Shown: piece after piece, positions 28,266 through 36,404 of the stretch
How positions within the stretch are numbered: position 1 is the stretch's first letter
How the letters are laid out: the number at the start of each line of letters is the position of its first letter
Source: Treponema sp.
Lineage (GTDB): Bacteria; Spirochaetota; Spirochaetia; Treponematales; Treponemataceae
Direction: 5' to 3'
Length of the DNA: 55,755 nucleotides
NCBI GenBank assembly: GCA_017464425.1
Contig: JAFUDX010000026.1
Coordinates: 1 to 55,755, forward strand
Position numbers and translations under genes: made by a program
Notes under the pieces: generated by a model
The model's database searches: none
What the model saw: only the letters and a program-made list of their open reading frames with translations
What the model was told of the DNA's origin: nothing

Positions 28266-29064
28266 GGTTTTCTGTTCGGTTGCAGCGTTTTTCCTGTTGA
28301 TTTTCTCGCTTCCCTGTCATTCTGAGCAACAAGAAGGTTTCCCGTTTGCACTTTCTCCGCTCAAAGATGGGATTTTGCTTGGGGCGGGGGTGGCTCTTTC
28401 TGGAAGCGATTTGATTCTTGACAATGTTCTGGAAGTAAATCGTCAGGAATACGATGGAAAAATCTACAGCAAAAACGATGTGAATTCATTTGACCGAATT
28501 TTCATGCATCAATACTCAAAATCTCGTGATACTGCGGCGGATGTCGTCCTTGTGGCAGCAATGGCAACGCCAGCCGTTCTTGCCGCTACCGAAAAGCGCG
28601 AATGGCTTACCTGTGGGGTGATGTATGCTGAAACGCTTTTGATTGCGAATGGAATCAAAGAACTGACCAAGCTTGCCGTAAACCGAACGCGACCGTACAT
28701 GTATTACGATGCCGAAACGTTTCCCAAAGATGATGTAGATGAAGGGGACTGGGCGAATTCATTTCCTTCAGGACATTCAACGATGGCTTTTGCAGGCGCG
28801 ACTTTTGCGAGCTACACATTTTGGAACTATTTCCCAGAGTCAAAGTGGCGGATTCCTGTGGTGGCAGGAAGTTACGGACTTGCGTGCACGGTTGCTGCGC
28901 TCAGACTTTCAAGCGGAAATCATTTTATGACAGATGTGCTCACGGGGGCGTGTATCGGAAGCGCGGTGGGATTTTTCGTGCCATTTTTGCATACTTTTAA
29001 CGAGCAGCATGATGTAAATGTGAGCTTACTTGCGAATGGTGTTTCTGTTGCAGTAAAATTTTAA
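28255..29064 (+). CDS. PAP2-family phosphatase, secreted or membrane-bound
   Basis: 269 residues with a signal peptide or first helix (about 1-23). The three phosphatase motifs are complete: K-L-A-V-N-R-T-R-P, F-P-S-G-H-S-T, and R-L-S-S-G-N-H-F-M-T-D-V. The histidines and arginine form the vanadium-haloperoxidase-like active site. Likely substrates are undecaprenyl pyrophosphate, phosphatidate or other lipid phosphates; which one is unknown. The start overlaps the end of the SPOR gene by 11 bp, implying translational coupling and a possible shared envelope role. The N-terminal C-H-S-E-Q is also what the dispersed repeat encodes in other genes; this may be coincidence. Confidence 0.88.
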   Translation: MRSKVFCSVAAFFLLIFSLPCHSEQQEGFPFALSPLKDGILLGAGVALSGSDLILDNVLEVNRQEYDGKIYSKNDVNSFDRIFMHQYSKSRDTAADVVLVAAMATPAVLAATEKREWLTCGVMYAETLLIANGIKELTKLAVNRTRPYMYYDAETFPKDDVDEGDWANSFPSGHSTMAFAGATFASYTFWNYFPESKWRIPVVAGSYGLACTVAALRLSSGNHFMTDVLTGACIGSAVGFFVPFLHTFNEQHDVNVSLLANGVSVAVKF

Positions 29065-29130
29065 TTGTTTTAAGACTATTTATATTCACAAATTCGCTAA
29101 ATTCTGATTTAATTTTACCGACAATTAAGT

Positions 29131-29724
29131 ATGGCTAATTCTTATGAAAAACCAGATTTTTGGTCGCAGAAGGCATTTTCCGAAGGCTATCCGGCTCGTT
29201 CGGTTTATAAACTTCAAGAAATTGACCAGAAATTCGGTATGATTAAGAAGAATTACAAAGTGCTTGATTTGGGAGCAGCTCCTGGCAGCTGGACCACTTT
29301 TCTTCTTCGTCAGATGGACGGCAGCGGAAAGGTAGTTTCTTGCGACCTCAATCCTCTTTCAAAGAGTGTGAAGGGGAGCAACCTCGTCTTTATTCAAGGC
29401 GATTTGCAGCAAAAGGAAATCTTTGACCAAATTAAAGCCGAAGGTCCGTTCGACCTCGTTGTATGTGATGCAGCACCGCTCACTACTGGTAACCGTGTCG
29501 TAGATACAGCCCGTTCTTCGGGACTGGTCAAAATGGCAATCTGGTATGCCGAAACGATGTTAAAAACGGGCGGTAATTTTGCCGTAAAAATCTTTCAGAA
29601 TGGTGATCAGCAGGCTTTGCTCAAAAAAATGCGCGAAGTGTTTGCGAATGCCAAAGGCTTCAAACCGAAGGCATGCCGCTCTGAATCTTTTGAAACTTAC
29701 TTAATTGGGCTAGGTAAAAAATGA
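29131..29724 (+). CDS. rlmE: 23S rRNA (uridine(2552)-2'-O)-methyltransferase
   Basis: 197 residues, the normal size of RlmE/FtsJ. SAM-binding motif I reads L-D-L-G-A-A-P-G-S-W. The K-D-K-E tetrad is visible: Lys in S-V-Y-K-L-Q-E, Asp in V-V-C-D-A-A-P, Lys in F-A-V-K-I-F and Glu in R-S-E-S-F-E-T-Y. It methylates U2552 in the 50S A-loop. Its ATGA overlap with the M23 peptidase gene (29721-29724) couples the two, an unusual pairing. No Shine-Dalgarno sequence is seen upstream. Confidence 0.95.
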   Translation: MANSYEKPDFWSQKAFSEGYPARSVYKLQEIDQKFGMIKKNYKVLDLGAAPGSWTTFLLRQMDGSGKVVSCDLNPLSKSVKGSNLVFIQGDLQQKEIFDQIKAEGPFDLVVCDAAPLTTGNRVVDTARSSGLVKMAIWYAETMLKTGGNFAVKIFQNGDQQALLKKMREVFANAKGFKPKACRSESFETYLIGLGKK

Positions 29725-30725
29725 AAAAATTGCACTTCAATTTCAAAAATAAATTTAAGAGTGTATCTGCAAAAAGTATGATTCAGTGTCTTTCCGTTAC
29801 ATTTGGCGTGTGTGCACTTGTGTTGACGGGCACCGTTGTCTTTGCAAATCATTCGTCTGCGGCAGAAAATAACGGACAGGGCGGTTTGGAAAGCCCTACG
29901 ATTCTTGTAACGGATGAAGTTCTTGATGAAATTGCAGAAAATGCTTCATCAGAAGAAACCGTGACTCCTGTTGTTTTTGATGATTCATACAGTGTTTCAT
30001 ATGCAGCATATCGCGTCCGCTCTGGCGACATGATTGGAAGAATCGCAGAGGCGTTTGACATCACTTCGGACACAATCATTTCTGTTAATAATATCCGCAA
30101 TTCTCGGCTTCTTCAGATTGGTGATTATCTTAAAATCCCCAACATGCCTGGAATTCTTTACAATGTTAAAAAAGACGGCGAAACGATTGAAACCATTGCT
30201 GAAAAATTCAAAATCGAAGCCGCAAAATGCTCAAATGTAAACAAAATCGAAACCACAGTGGCTTTAACAGCGGGTTCAACGCTTTTCCTTCCCGATGCAG
30301 AGCTTGATTGGGCAACGCGTGCCGAAATTAACGGCGACTTGTTCAGAAAGCCGATTCATGCGCGATGGTATAAATCTTCAAGCTTTGGCTGGCGTGCAAG
30401 TCCGTTTACGGGTGCCCGCTCATACCACTCAGGCGTTGATATGGCTTGTCCTACGGGTACGAGTATTTTTGCGGCCTTGCCTGGAACTGTTACGGCGACT
30501 GGCTACAATTCAACATACGGAAACTATGTCATCGTCGCGCATCATTCTGGCTATAAAACGCTCTATGGCCACATGAGCGCAATCACTTGTGTGCGAGGGC
30601 AGGTTGTCACTCAGGATACCCGAATCGGGCGCGTTGGTAGCACAGGCATGAGCACAGGCCCACACTTGCACTTCACGGTGTTCAAGAACAACAAGCAGGT
30701 TAATCCAGAAAATCTTTGGAACTAG
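29721..30725 (+). CDS. LysM-containing M23 family metallopeptidase
   Basis: 334 residues. One N-terminal membrane helix or signal (about 22-45) leads to a LysM domain (about 97-140, beginning Y-R-V-R-S-G-D-M-I). A second LysM-like segment (about 145-192) begins Y-N-V-K-K-D-G-E-T. The C-terminal M23 (LytM/NlpD-like) domain has the zinc site H-S-G-V-D and H-L-H-F, with G-H-M before it, so it looks catalytically complete. It should cleave peptidoglycan cross-bridges or stems in the periplasm. It is translationally coupled to rlmE by an ATGA overlap. Confidence 0.93.
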   Translation: MKKLHFNFKNKFKSVSAKSMIQCLSVTFGVCALVLTGTVVFANHSSAAENNGQGGLESPTILVTDEVLDEIAENASSEETVTPVVFDDSYSVSYAAYRVRSGDMIGRIAEAFDITSDTIISVNNIRNSRLLQIGDYLKIPNMPGILYNVKKDGETIETIAEKFKIEAAKCSNVNKIETTVALTAGSTLFLPDAELDWATRAEINGDLFRKPIHARWYKSSSFGWRASPFTGARSYHSGVDMACPTGTSIFAALPGTVTATGYNSTYGNYVIVAHHSGYKTLYGHMSAITCVRGQVVTQDTRIGRVGSTGMSTGPHLHFTVFKNNKQVNPENLWN

Positions 30726-30747
30726 CGGAATAGCCTGCTTGTTCCGC
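30725..30747. terminator. Weak hairpin between convergent M23 peptidase and alcohol dehydrogenase genes
   Basis: GCGGAA (30725-30730) and TTCCGC (30742-30747) flank an 11-nt loop. There is no T-run, so terminator function is doubtful. Confidence 0.35.
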
Positions 30748-30749
30748 GA

Positions 30750-31928
30750 TTATCGCGCCGCGTCGAAGATTTTTCGCATATCTTCTTCATACAGCACTTT
30801 TGCACTGCCCACTTTTCCCCCGACCGTAATCGCGCATTTTTTCGCAAGTTCGGTTATTTGCTCATCGGTCGGATTGATGCCGAGTTCCCGCAGATTCGTA
30901 GGCATTTTGATTTCACGGTAGAAATTTTCCATCGTTTCGATTCCTTTGAGCGCGATTTCTTCGTCAGTGCCTTTGTTTTCGACTTTCCACACTTCAAGCG
31001 CAAATTTCTTGAAACGATGCAGGCACTCTTTGTAGACATATCTCGCCCATGTTCCCCAGATTGCCGCCAAACCCGCGCCGTGAGCCACATCGAACATACC
31101 GCCGATTTCGTGCTCCAAGCGGTGGCTCGCAAAATCGTTTCCGCCGTTGCCCAAGCCCGTCAAATCGTTGTGGCTCAGACTTCCCGCCCACATGATTTCA
31201 GCCCGCGCATCGTAGTCGTTCGGATTTTTGAGCAAGATTCGCGTGTTTTCAATCACCGTTCGCATGAGACCTTCTGCAATCGCGTCCGTAATCTGCATGT
31301 TTCCGTTGCTCGTAAAATAGCGTTCCATCGTGTGCATGAGAATGTCCGTTGAGCCGCACATCGTCTGATATTCGGGAAGCGTCATCGTCAATTCTGGATT
31401 CATAATCGCAAATTTCGGGCGGCAAGTGTCAGAATTGCTCCCGCGTTTTTTCCAGCCGTCTTCGTTCGTGATGACCGCGCTGTTGCTCATCTCACTTCCG
31501 CTCGCCGCAATCGTAAGCACAACGCCAATCGGAAGGCACGCTGTGGGCGAATTCTTTTTTTCAAAAATATCCCAGACATCAAAATCGTTTGCCACGCCGT
31601 AGCCAATCGCCTTCGCACTGTCAATCACGCTTCCGCCACCGACCGCCAAGAGAAAATCCACGCCCTCTTTTTTGCAAAGCGCGATTCCTTCCCGCACGAG
31701 CGAAAGACGCGGATTTGGAACAACGCCGCCCAATTCCAAGTATGAAACGCCCGCCTCGTCAAGCGATTTTTTCACGCGGTCTAAAAGCCCCGTCTTTTTT
31801 ACCGAGCCGCTTCCATAATGAATCAGAACTTTTGAGCAATTCTGAGCCAAAACGAGCGAGCCAACCTGAGATTCCGTGCCTTTGCCGAACACAACCTTTG
31901 TTGGCGCAAAATAAGTGAAATTGTTCAT
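30750..31928 (-). CDS. Iron-containing alcohol dehydrogenase (butanol dehydrogenase-like)
   Basis: 392 residues, group III metal-dependent dehydrogenase. The NAD(P) loop is G-G-G-S-V-I-D-S-A-K. Metal ligands appear as D in S-T-D-I-L-M-H, H in the same block, and H residues in S-H-R-L-E-H-E-I-G-G and D-V-A-H-G-A-G. The N-terminus N-F-T-Y-F-A-P-T-K resembles NADH-dependent butanol dehydrogenases. It reduces short-chain aldehydes, disposing of reducing equivalents in fermentation. GGGAG lies 7 nt before the ATG. No aldehyde dehydrogenase partner lies nearby. Confidence 0.92.
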   Translation of the reverse strand: MNNFTYFAPTKVVFGKGTESQVGSLVLAQNCSKVLIHYGSGSVKKTGLLDRVKKSLDEAGVSYLELGGVVPNPRLSLVREGIALCKKEGVDFLLAVGGGSVIDSAKAIGYGVANDFDVWDIFEKKNSPTACLPIGVVLTIAASGSEMSNSAVITNEDGWKKRGSNSDTCRPKFAIMNPELTMTLPEYQTMCGSTDILMHTMERYFTSNGNMQITDAIAEGLMRTVIENTRILLKNPNDYDARAEIMWAGSLSHNDLTGLGNGGNDFASHRLEHEIGGMFDVAHGAGLAAIWGTWARYVYKECLHRFKKFALEVWKVENKGTDEEIALKGIETMENFYREIKMPTNLRELGINPTDEQITELAKKCAITVGGKVGSAKVLYEEDMRKIFDAAR

Positions 31929-32060
31929 CGATTTCTCCCGTAAAAATACATGAAATACAATAAGAAGATTTTACATCATAATCGGCAAAAAGCAAGAGCC
32001 GCATTGTTTTGGGGTGGTTTTATTCAATGCGCTCATGTACCGCAATTTGACTTTTGCAAA

Positions 32061-32276
32061 CTACTCCAGCACAAAATCCGTGCCCGCGTCATTGAATACC
32101 GCGCGGATGTGCTGCTGCTCAAAATACTGCTCGATAAACACCTGAATCTCTTTGTTCGGCACATCGAGCGAAAACGCCTGCGACGAGCAATAATCATGAA
32201 AATGCACATTCACGCCGAATTTCTCCTGCACGGCTTTTTTGAGGACAAGCACTTGGTCAAAGGTAAGGGATTTCAT
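32061..32276 (-). CDS. Small conserved protein (possibly RDAC-like)
   Basis: 71 residues. The core V-N-V-H-F-H-D-Y-C-S-S-Q-A-F-S-L and C-terminal F-V-L-E resemble small proteins I recall as the RDAC family, where the motif reads R-D-A-C-G-K-Q-S. Here the Arg is His and the Ala is Tyr, while the Asp and Cys are kept. The fold is probably alpha-beta; function is unknown. Its ATG overlaps the stop of the upstream XRE regulator gene (32273-32276), so the two are translated together. Confidence 0.65.
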   Translation of the reverse strand: MKSLTFDQVLVLKKAVQEKFGVNVHFHDYCSSQAFSLDVPNKEIQVFIEQYFEQQHIRAVFNDAGTDFVLE

Positions 32277-32626
32277 AAGGGAATTATAGCGGATGTGGGG
32301 GATTTTTGCAGTAAGTTTTGTAGTATTTCTTCTGCGCTCTTTGCGATTTCGTCCTTTGCTTGCGAAAGAAACGCATTCTTATCAAAATACACTTCTTTGT
32401 TTTTTTCCAACGGCTCTAAAAAACATTTTGGCTCAACATGCAAAATCTCGGCAATCTGCTCAATCATCGTAATCGGCGGGAGACTTTTTCCGCTTTCAAT
32501 GATGGTGATGTAGTTGATATTTTTATCCAAAAGAGCGGAAAGTTTTTCCTGCGAGAGTTTTGCTTTCTGTCGATAAAATCTCAGATTTTCACGAAAAACC
32601 GTTTCTAAGGGCGTATCCATACACAT
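32273..32626 (-). CDS. XRE-family helix-turn-helix regulator
   Basis: 117 residues. The HTH_XRE domain (about 10-65) has S-Q-E-K-L-S-A-L-L-D in helix 2 and I-T-I-I-E-S-G-K-S-L-P after the recognition helix. The C-terminal 50 residues are charged helices of unknown role. The start is either ATG 32626 or the second ATG at 32620; neither has a good ribosome site. It forms a two-gene unit with the 71-residue protein and diverges from the frameshifted lipoprotein gene. Its target is unknown; autoregulation in the 121-bp divergent gap is plausible. Confidence 0.85.
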   Translation of the reverse strand: MCMDTPLETVFRENLRFYRQKAKLSQEKLSALLDKNINYITIIESGKSLPPITMIEQIAEILHVEPKCFLEPLEKNKEVYFDKNAFLSQAKDEIAKSAEEILQNLLQKSPTSAIIPL

Positions 32627-32678
32627 ATATAATGATGGAATTCTGATATTAAATTCATATTATTTTATAACAGGAATG

Positions 32679-32707
32679 TTGACGAATACCCTAACATAAA
32701 ATATTAT
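32679..32707 (+). promoter_or_regulatory. Sigma-70 promoter of the lipoprotein pseudogene
   Basis: TTGACG (32679-32684), exact 17-bp spacer, TATTAT (32702-32707). This is one of the best consensus promoters in the window, yet the gene behind it is frameshifted. Confidence 0.7.
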
Positions 32708-32747
32708 GATATATTGATAAAACCAAATATGAAATATGGGGGAAATT

Positions 32748-33160
32748 ATGGAGAAATTTTCTAAAAAGAGAAACTTTTGGCAGTCTTTAAGTACGATTTT
32801 TATAGTTTTGGCGATATTATTTTTCGCGAGTTGCAGTTCAGATGATGATTCTGAACTGCAACTTATACCGTTTGGACTGATGTAAGCACATATTCAGAGT
32901 TTACCTCTACTTTTAACACAACATTAGATGATGGATATTATGTCCGTTTAGAATTAACTTCAAGCCAATGGTCACAAATTTCATCCGGCCTCACCAATGA
33001 AGGTCGCCATAATTGGGAAAAATCAAAAATAAAAGAATGGTTTATTGGTCGAGGCTTTGGAGATTCAGAAGCAACAAAAGAAGTTTCCTGGTTTATGACA
33101 ATCTCTCATGGATTCATTGCGAGCAGAACAGGTTCAACTGTTTATTATATTTTAAAATAA
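32748..33160 (+). pseudogene. Lipoprotein gene broken by a frameshift next to a perfect inverted repeat
   Basis: The ATG at 32748 (GGGGGA upstream) opens a lipoprotein signal ending L-F-F-A-S-C with Cys29, then S-S-D-D-D-S-E-L and a stop at codon 46. From 32861 another frame reads 99 residues to TAA at 33160: T-Y-T-V-W-T-D-V-S-T-Y-S-E-F and on to G-S-T-V-Y-Y-I-L-K. This is sensible protein sequence that I recall from Treponema lipoproteins of this type. The two parts lie in different frames, so a 1-nt deletion or 2-nt insertion equivalent separates them. The join lies inside a perfect 14-bp inverted repeat (32829-32842 and 32850-32863) whose left arm encodes the lipobox end. Either a real mutation or, less likely, a sequencing error or programmed shift. 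Confidence 0.75.
32829..32863. repeat. Perfect 14-bp inverted repeat at the frameshift
   Basis: AGTTGCAGTTCAGA (32829-32842), loop TGATGAT, TCTGAACTGCAACT (32850-32863). All 14 pairs match. It lies in the coding start of the lipoprotein pseudogene and includes the Cys29 codon. It has no following T-run. Confidence 0.85.
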
Positions 33161-33163
33161 ATC

Positions 33164-33204
33164 AGCCGACATTCCCCGCAAAGGAAAGTCGGCTTTCATC
33201 TTTT
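33164..33204. terminator. Terminator between lipoprotein pseudogene and uxaA
   Basis: AGCCGAC (33164-33170) pairs with GTCGGCT (33188-33194), 17-nt loop, then TTCATCTTTT. On the minus strand the stem is followed by GATTTATTTT, so it may serve both convergent genes. Confidence 0.7.
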
Positions 33205-34771
33205 ACAGCGTAACGCCGTCTTTGAAAATCGCTATCTCGCGGTAGCCGTTCTTTTCGTTCTTGGTTACGGCGCGTCCTGAAACGATGTCGATAATCTGCT
33301 GCAAGAGGCGGTCGCGTACTTTGTCGCTTGGCTCATCAAGCAAATCTGCCGCGTCAAAGTCAATCCAGCCGTGCTTGTTCTGGGCAAGCGGATGGTTGGT
33401 GGCAATTTTGACAGTGGGAACAGGGGCTCCGAGCGGAGTTCCGCGGCCCGTTGAGAACAGAATGATGTTTGCGCCCGCCGCCGTCATGTCGGTGGTGGAA
33501 ACGATGTCGTTGCCCGGTCCTTCAAGAAGCGTCAAGCCCGTTACATTCTGCGGAAGCCGCTCGCCGTACTTTAACACGCCAGTGACCGGGGCTTTTCCGC
33601 CTTTCTGCACACAGCCCAAAGATTTGTCTTCCAATGTTGTGATTCCGCCCGCTTTGTTTCCAGGGCTTGGGTTTTCGTAGCAGACTTGGTTGTGGCGTGC
33701 GTAGTAGCCTTTAAATCCGTTGATAAGGTTTACTGTTTTGTCAAATCGCGCTTTGTCCACACAGCGGTTCATAAGCATTTGCTCTGCGCCAAACATTTCC
33801 GGCACTTCGGTAAGCATAACGCGACCGCCCATGCCCGTCATTGCGTCACAAATGCGACCAATCAATGCGTTTGCGGTAATTCCGCTCATGCCGTCAGAAC
33901 CGCCGCACTTCATGCCCAACACGATGTCGGTGAGCGGGGCTTCTTCGCGCTTGCATTTGCCCGCGTATTCGGCAAGCTCGGTGAGCAATTTCTTTCCTTC
34001 TGCAAGTTCGTCCTCAAACTGCTGAGTGACCATGAATTTTACGCGGTTTTCATCGTATTCGCCCAAAAATTCCTTGAAGTACGGCACATTGTTTTCTTCA
34101 CAGCCGAGCGACACGACCAGCACGCCGCCCGCATTCGGGTGATGCACCAAATCAGCAAGAATCGTTGCCGTGGTTTCCTTGTCGCCGCCCATCTGAGAAC
34201 AGCCGTAGGGGTGCGTCCAAGTGAAAAATCCTTCAAGCCCGCCTTTTTCACTCGGCTTTGGCTCTCCGCCGCAGAATTTGGCGTTTGCCCACATTGCAAG
34301 CGTTTCTGAAATCTTGTTTACACAGCCGACGAGCGGAACAATCCACACTTCGTTTCGGCTTCCCACGCGACCGTCTGCGCGTTTGTAGACATTGACTGTT
34401 GGCACATTCGCGCGGAGTTTTTCGGTATCTTTGTACCATGCATCGTATGCAGCTTTTGCTTTTGCTTCGTTGTAAGTGTAAGAAAGTTCGCCTTCAAGAA
34501 GCGTGTGAATATTGTGCGTGTGGACATGCTTTCCCACCGCAATATCTTCGGTCGCCGAGCCGATTGGATAGCCATATTTAATGACTGGCTCACCTTTTTT
34601 AATGTTTTTGATGGCGAATTTGTGCCCCGCAGTAATGTCTTCCTGCAAGGTGACGGTGACTTCGGGAACATCGTCCATTGCCTCAAGCGTGACTTGCGTG
34701 CCCTTTGAAAGCGGCTGGAGCGCAACGGCGACCACATCCGCCTGGTTTATTCTGATTGCGATTTTGCTCAT
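33203..34771 (-). CDS. uxaA: Altronate dehydratase
   Basis: 522 residues from ATG 34771, supported by AGAGGT 6 nt upstream. A 30-bp longer frame lacks a ribosome site. An N-terminal SAF domain (about 10-85) has P-I-G-S-A-T-E-D-I. The C-terminal UxaA domain holds the conserved Cys/His blocks: G-C-V-N-K, H-P-Y-G-C-S-Q-M-G-G-D, L-G-C-E-E-N-N and M-K-C-G-G-S-D-G. It removes water from D-altronate to give 2-keto-3-deoxygluconate in the galacturonate pathway. With the GH28 enzyme and KduI it makes a pectin-use set, but uxaB, uxaC, kdgK and kdgA are not in the window. A TATAAT without a good -35 lies 35 nt upstream, suggesting activator control. Confidence 0.93.
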   Translation of the reverse strand: MSKIAIRINQADVVAVALQPLSKGTQVTLEAMDDVPEVTVTLQEDITAGHKFAIKNIKKGEPVIKYGYPIGSATEDIAVGKHVHTHNIHTLLEGELSYTYNEAKAKAAYDAWYKDTEKLRANVPTVNVYKRADGRVGSRNEVWIVPLVGCVNKISETLAMWANAKFCGGEPKPSEKGGLEGFFTWTHPYGCSQMGGDKETTATILADLVHHPNAGGVLVVSLGCEENNVPYFKEFLGEYDENRVKFMVTQQFEDELAEGKKLLTELAEYAGKCKREEAPLTDIVLGMKCGGSDGMSGITANALIGRICDAMTGMGGRVMLTEVPEMFGAEQMLMNRCVDKARFDKTVNLINGFKGYYARHNQVCYENPSPGNKAGGITTLEDKSLGCVQKGGKAPVTGVLKYGERLPQNVTGLTLLEGPGNDIVSTTDMTAAGANIILFSTGRGTPLGAPVPTVKIATNHPLAQNKHGWIDFDAADLLDEPSDKVRDRLLQQIIDIVSGRAVTKNEKNGYREIAIFKDGVTL

Positions 34772-34844
34772 CGTGTACCTCTGAACTAAAAAAATGTTCA
34801 TTCATTATAACACGGAAACGAAAATTTGTATATTGAAAAAGAGA

Positions 34845-34879
34845 GCAAAAAAGCCGCCCTGATTTTGCATCAAAGCGGC
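34845..34879 (-). terminator. Terminator of the AAA/DUF4143 ATPase gene
   Basis: On the minus strand GCCGC (complement of 34875-34879) pairs with GCGGC (34853-34857). An inner TGAT/ATCA stem extends it, and TTTTTT follows. Confidence 0.75.
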
Positions 34880-34919
34880 CCTGTCATTTTGTATCAAATG
34901 TTTTCTTTGACTTTTTGCC

Positions 34920-36209
34920 TTATAATCGCGCCACTGCGTACAACGGCAGATTTAAAAGCCAGTCTTGCACGCACATCTTTGCAAGCGAAAATCGTACGGC
35001 GGTTTTATTACCGTATTTTTCGCGGAAGAACGCAAGGCTTTTTGAGCGCAGATTTTCACCCGCCTTTACTTCAATCGGCACAAGTTCCCCGTTCTTTTGA
35101 ATCAAAAAATCAAGCTCGTAGGTCGCTTTTTCGCCTGAATAATAGTACGGAATGTTTTTTGTGTCCGAGACAATCTGCTGCAAAACATATTGCTCGGTGA
35201 TTGCACCCTTGAATTCCACAAAAAGCTTGTTCCCATCAAGAATGGAAGATGCATCCAAGCCAGCGTGTGCACCGAGCAAGCCGACATCAACGAAATACAG
35301 TTTGAACGCCGTGAAGTCTGCGTAGGTTTTGAGCGGAACGGCAGGTTTTGACACCTTCTGGACTTTTGTAATGAGCCCACAGTCTTTTAAAAGCTCGATT
35401 GCTTCCTCAAAATCTTTTGCCCGCGCTCCTTCTTTTATCTTCCCGAAGAAAAATTTTTTGTTCTCCTTTGCAAGCTGGAGCGGAATTGAGTTCCACACAA
35501 GCCGAACTTTGGGCAGTTGCTCTTTGGGGATGTGCTTTCCGAAATCGTCTTCATAGTCTGCGAGAATCTGATTCTGCATGGCACGGACTTCTTCATAATT
35601 CTTGTGCTCGGAAAAATACTTGACGACTTCAGGCATTCCTCCGACATACATATAATTTTTGAGCCAGTACGAATATGTGCCGTGAAAATCGTTTATAAGC
35701 CCTGTGTCTGATTCCGTGAGAACGGCGGCAAGCTGATTTTCGCCCATTGCCATAAGAAATTCACGGAACGAAAGCGGGTACATGTTCATTGAGTCAACCT
35801 TGCCTACGGGAAAGGAAATGTCTTTGTGGAGCGCAAGCCCCAAAAGAGAGCCAGCCGCAGCTACGGCATATTCGGGAGCCTCTTCGCAGAAGTATTTGAG
35901 GGCTTCCAGTGCACGCGGGCATTCCTGGATTTCGTCAAAAATGATGAGCGTGTCTTCTGGCGTGACTTCGGTTTTGCACTCGATGTTGATATTTGTGAGG
36001 ATTCGTTCAAGATTGTAATCGCCTTCAAAAACATCCTTCATGCGCTGATTTTTAAAAAAAGTGATGTACGCAGTTTTCTTGAAACAACGGCGACCAAATT
36101 CTTTAAGAGCCCAAGTCTTCCCGACCTGACGCGCCCCTTTTAAAATGAGCGGCTTACGACCTTCTTTTTTCTGCCATTCGGCGAGCCGTGAAATAATAGT
36201 TCTGTCCAT
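34920..36209 (-). CDS. AAA-family ATPase with DUF4143 domain
   Basis: 429 residues from ATG 36209, which has GGGAAGG 5-6 nt upstream; a GTG 6 nt earlier would overlap that site. The N-terminal AAA_14 domain has Walker A G-A-R-Q-V-G-K-T (25-32), Walker B L-I-I-F-D-E-I-Q-E and the sensor A-G-S-L-L-G. DUF4143 spans about 190-360. Its end, E-L-D-F-L-I then V-P-I-E-V-K-A-G, carries the D...E-x-K spacing of PD-(D/E)XK nucleases. These ATPases are very common in bacteria and archaea and vary greatly between strains; their function is not established. The four phased repeats at 36226-36342 start 17 bp upstream of the ATG. Confidence 0.93.
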   Translation of the reverse strand: MDRTIISRLAEWQKKEGRKPLILKGARQVGKTWALKEFGRRCFKKTAYITFFKNQRMKDVFEGDYNLERILTNINIECKTEVTPEDTLIIFDEIQECPRALEALKYFCEEAPEYAVAAAGSLLGLALHKDISFPVGKVDSMNMYPLSFREFLMAMGENQLAAVLTESDTGLINDFHGTYSYWLKNYMYVGGMPEVVKYFSEHKNYEEVRAMQNQILADYEDDFGKHIPKEQLPKVRLVWNSIPLQLAKENKKFFFGKIKEGARAKDFEEAIELLKDCGLITKVQKVSKPAVPLKTYADFTAFKLYFVDVGLLGAHAGLDASSILDGNKLFVEFKGAITEQYVLQQIVSDTKNIPYYYSGEKATYELDFLIQKNGELVPIEVKAGENLRSKSLAFFREKYGNKTAVRFSLAKMCVQDWLLNLPLYAVARL

Positions 36210-36225
36210 GCACACCTTCCCTTTT

Positions 36226-36342
36226 ACATTTTTTCGGGGATAATTTGATATATTTTACACACTTTTTCGGGGATAAACAAGTAGAATTTATACACTTTTT
36301 CGGGGATAAACGGGCGTATAATGCACATTTTTTCGGGGATAA
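36226..36342. repeat. Array of four 18-nt direct repeats at exact 33-bp period
   Basis: ACAYTTTTTCGGGGATAA (Y = C or T) occurs at 36226-36243, 36259-36276, 36292-36309 and 36325-36342. Each copy starts exactly 33 bp after the last, leaving 15-nt AT-rich, unrelated spacers. The outer copies have T at the variable position (ACAT), the inner two have C (ACAC). A 33-bp period is close to three helical turns, so bound proteins would sit on about the same face. The array fills the gap between the divergent ATPase and rarA genes and reaches the ATPase ribosome site. It looks like a cooperative operator or iteron set. Confidence 0.9.
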
Positions 36343-36392
36343 AAAATCTTTGGCAATATGTGTATATCAATGAATTTTTCCTGTTTTCGTGT

Positions 36393-36398
36393 TATACT
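36393..36398 (+). promoter_or_regulatory. -10 box of rarA, predicting a leaderless mRNA
   Basis: TATACT ends 6 nt before the ATG at 36405. There is no Shine-Dalgarno sequence. A -35-like TGAATT lies 16 bp upstream (36371-36376). Confidence 0.5.
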
Positions 36399-36404
36399 GT
36401 CTGT

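Noticed and set aside
28310..28335. Palindromic element at the start of the PAP2 gene
   Set aside because: TGTCATTCTGAG resembles the repeat end, but no paired arm follows; it may be chance or a decayed copy.
34772..34830. Uronate-regulator operator in front of uxaA
   Set aside because: TGTT...AACA around the -10 box is a weak dyad; without other copies before GH28 or kduI it cannot be supported.
36226..36342. CRISPR array
   Set aside because: Repeats of 18 nt and spacers of 15 nt are too short, only four copies exist, and no cas gene lies nearby.
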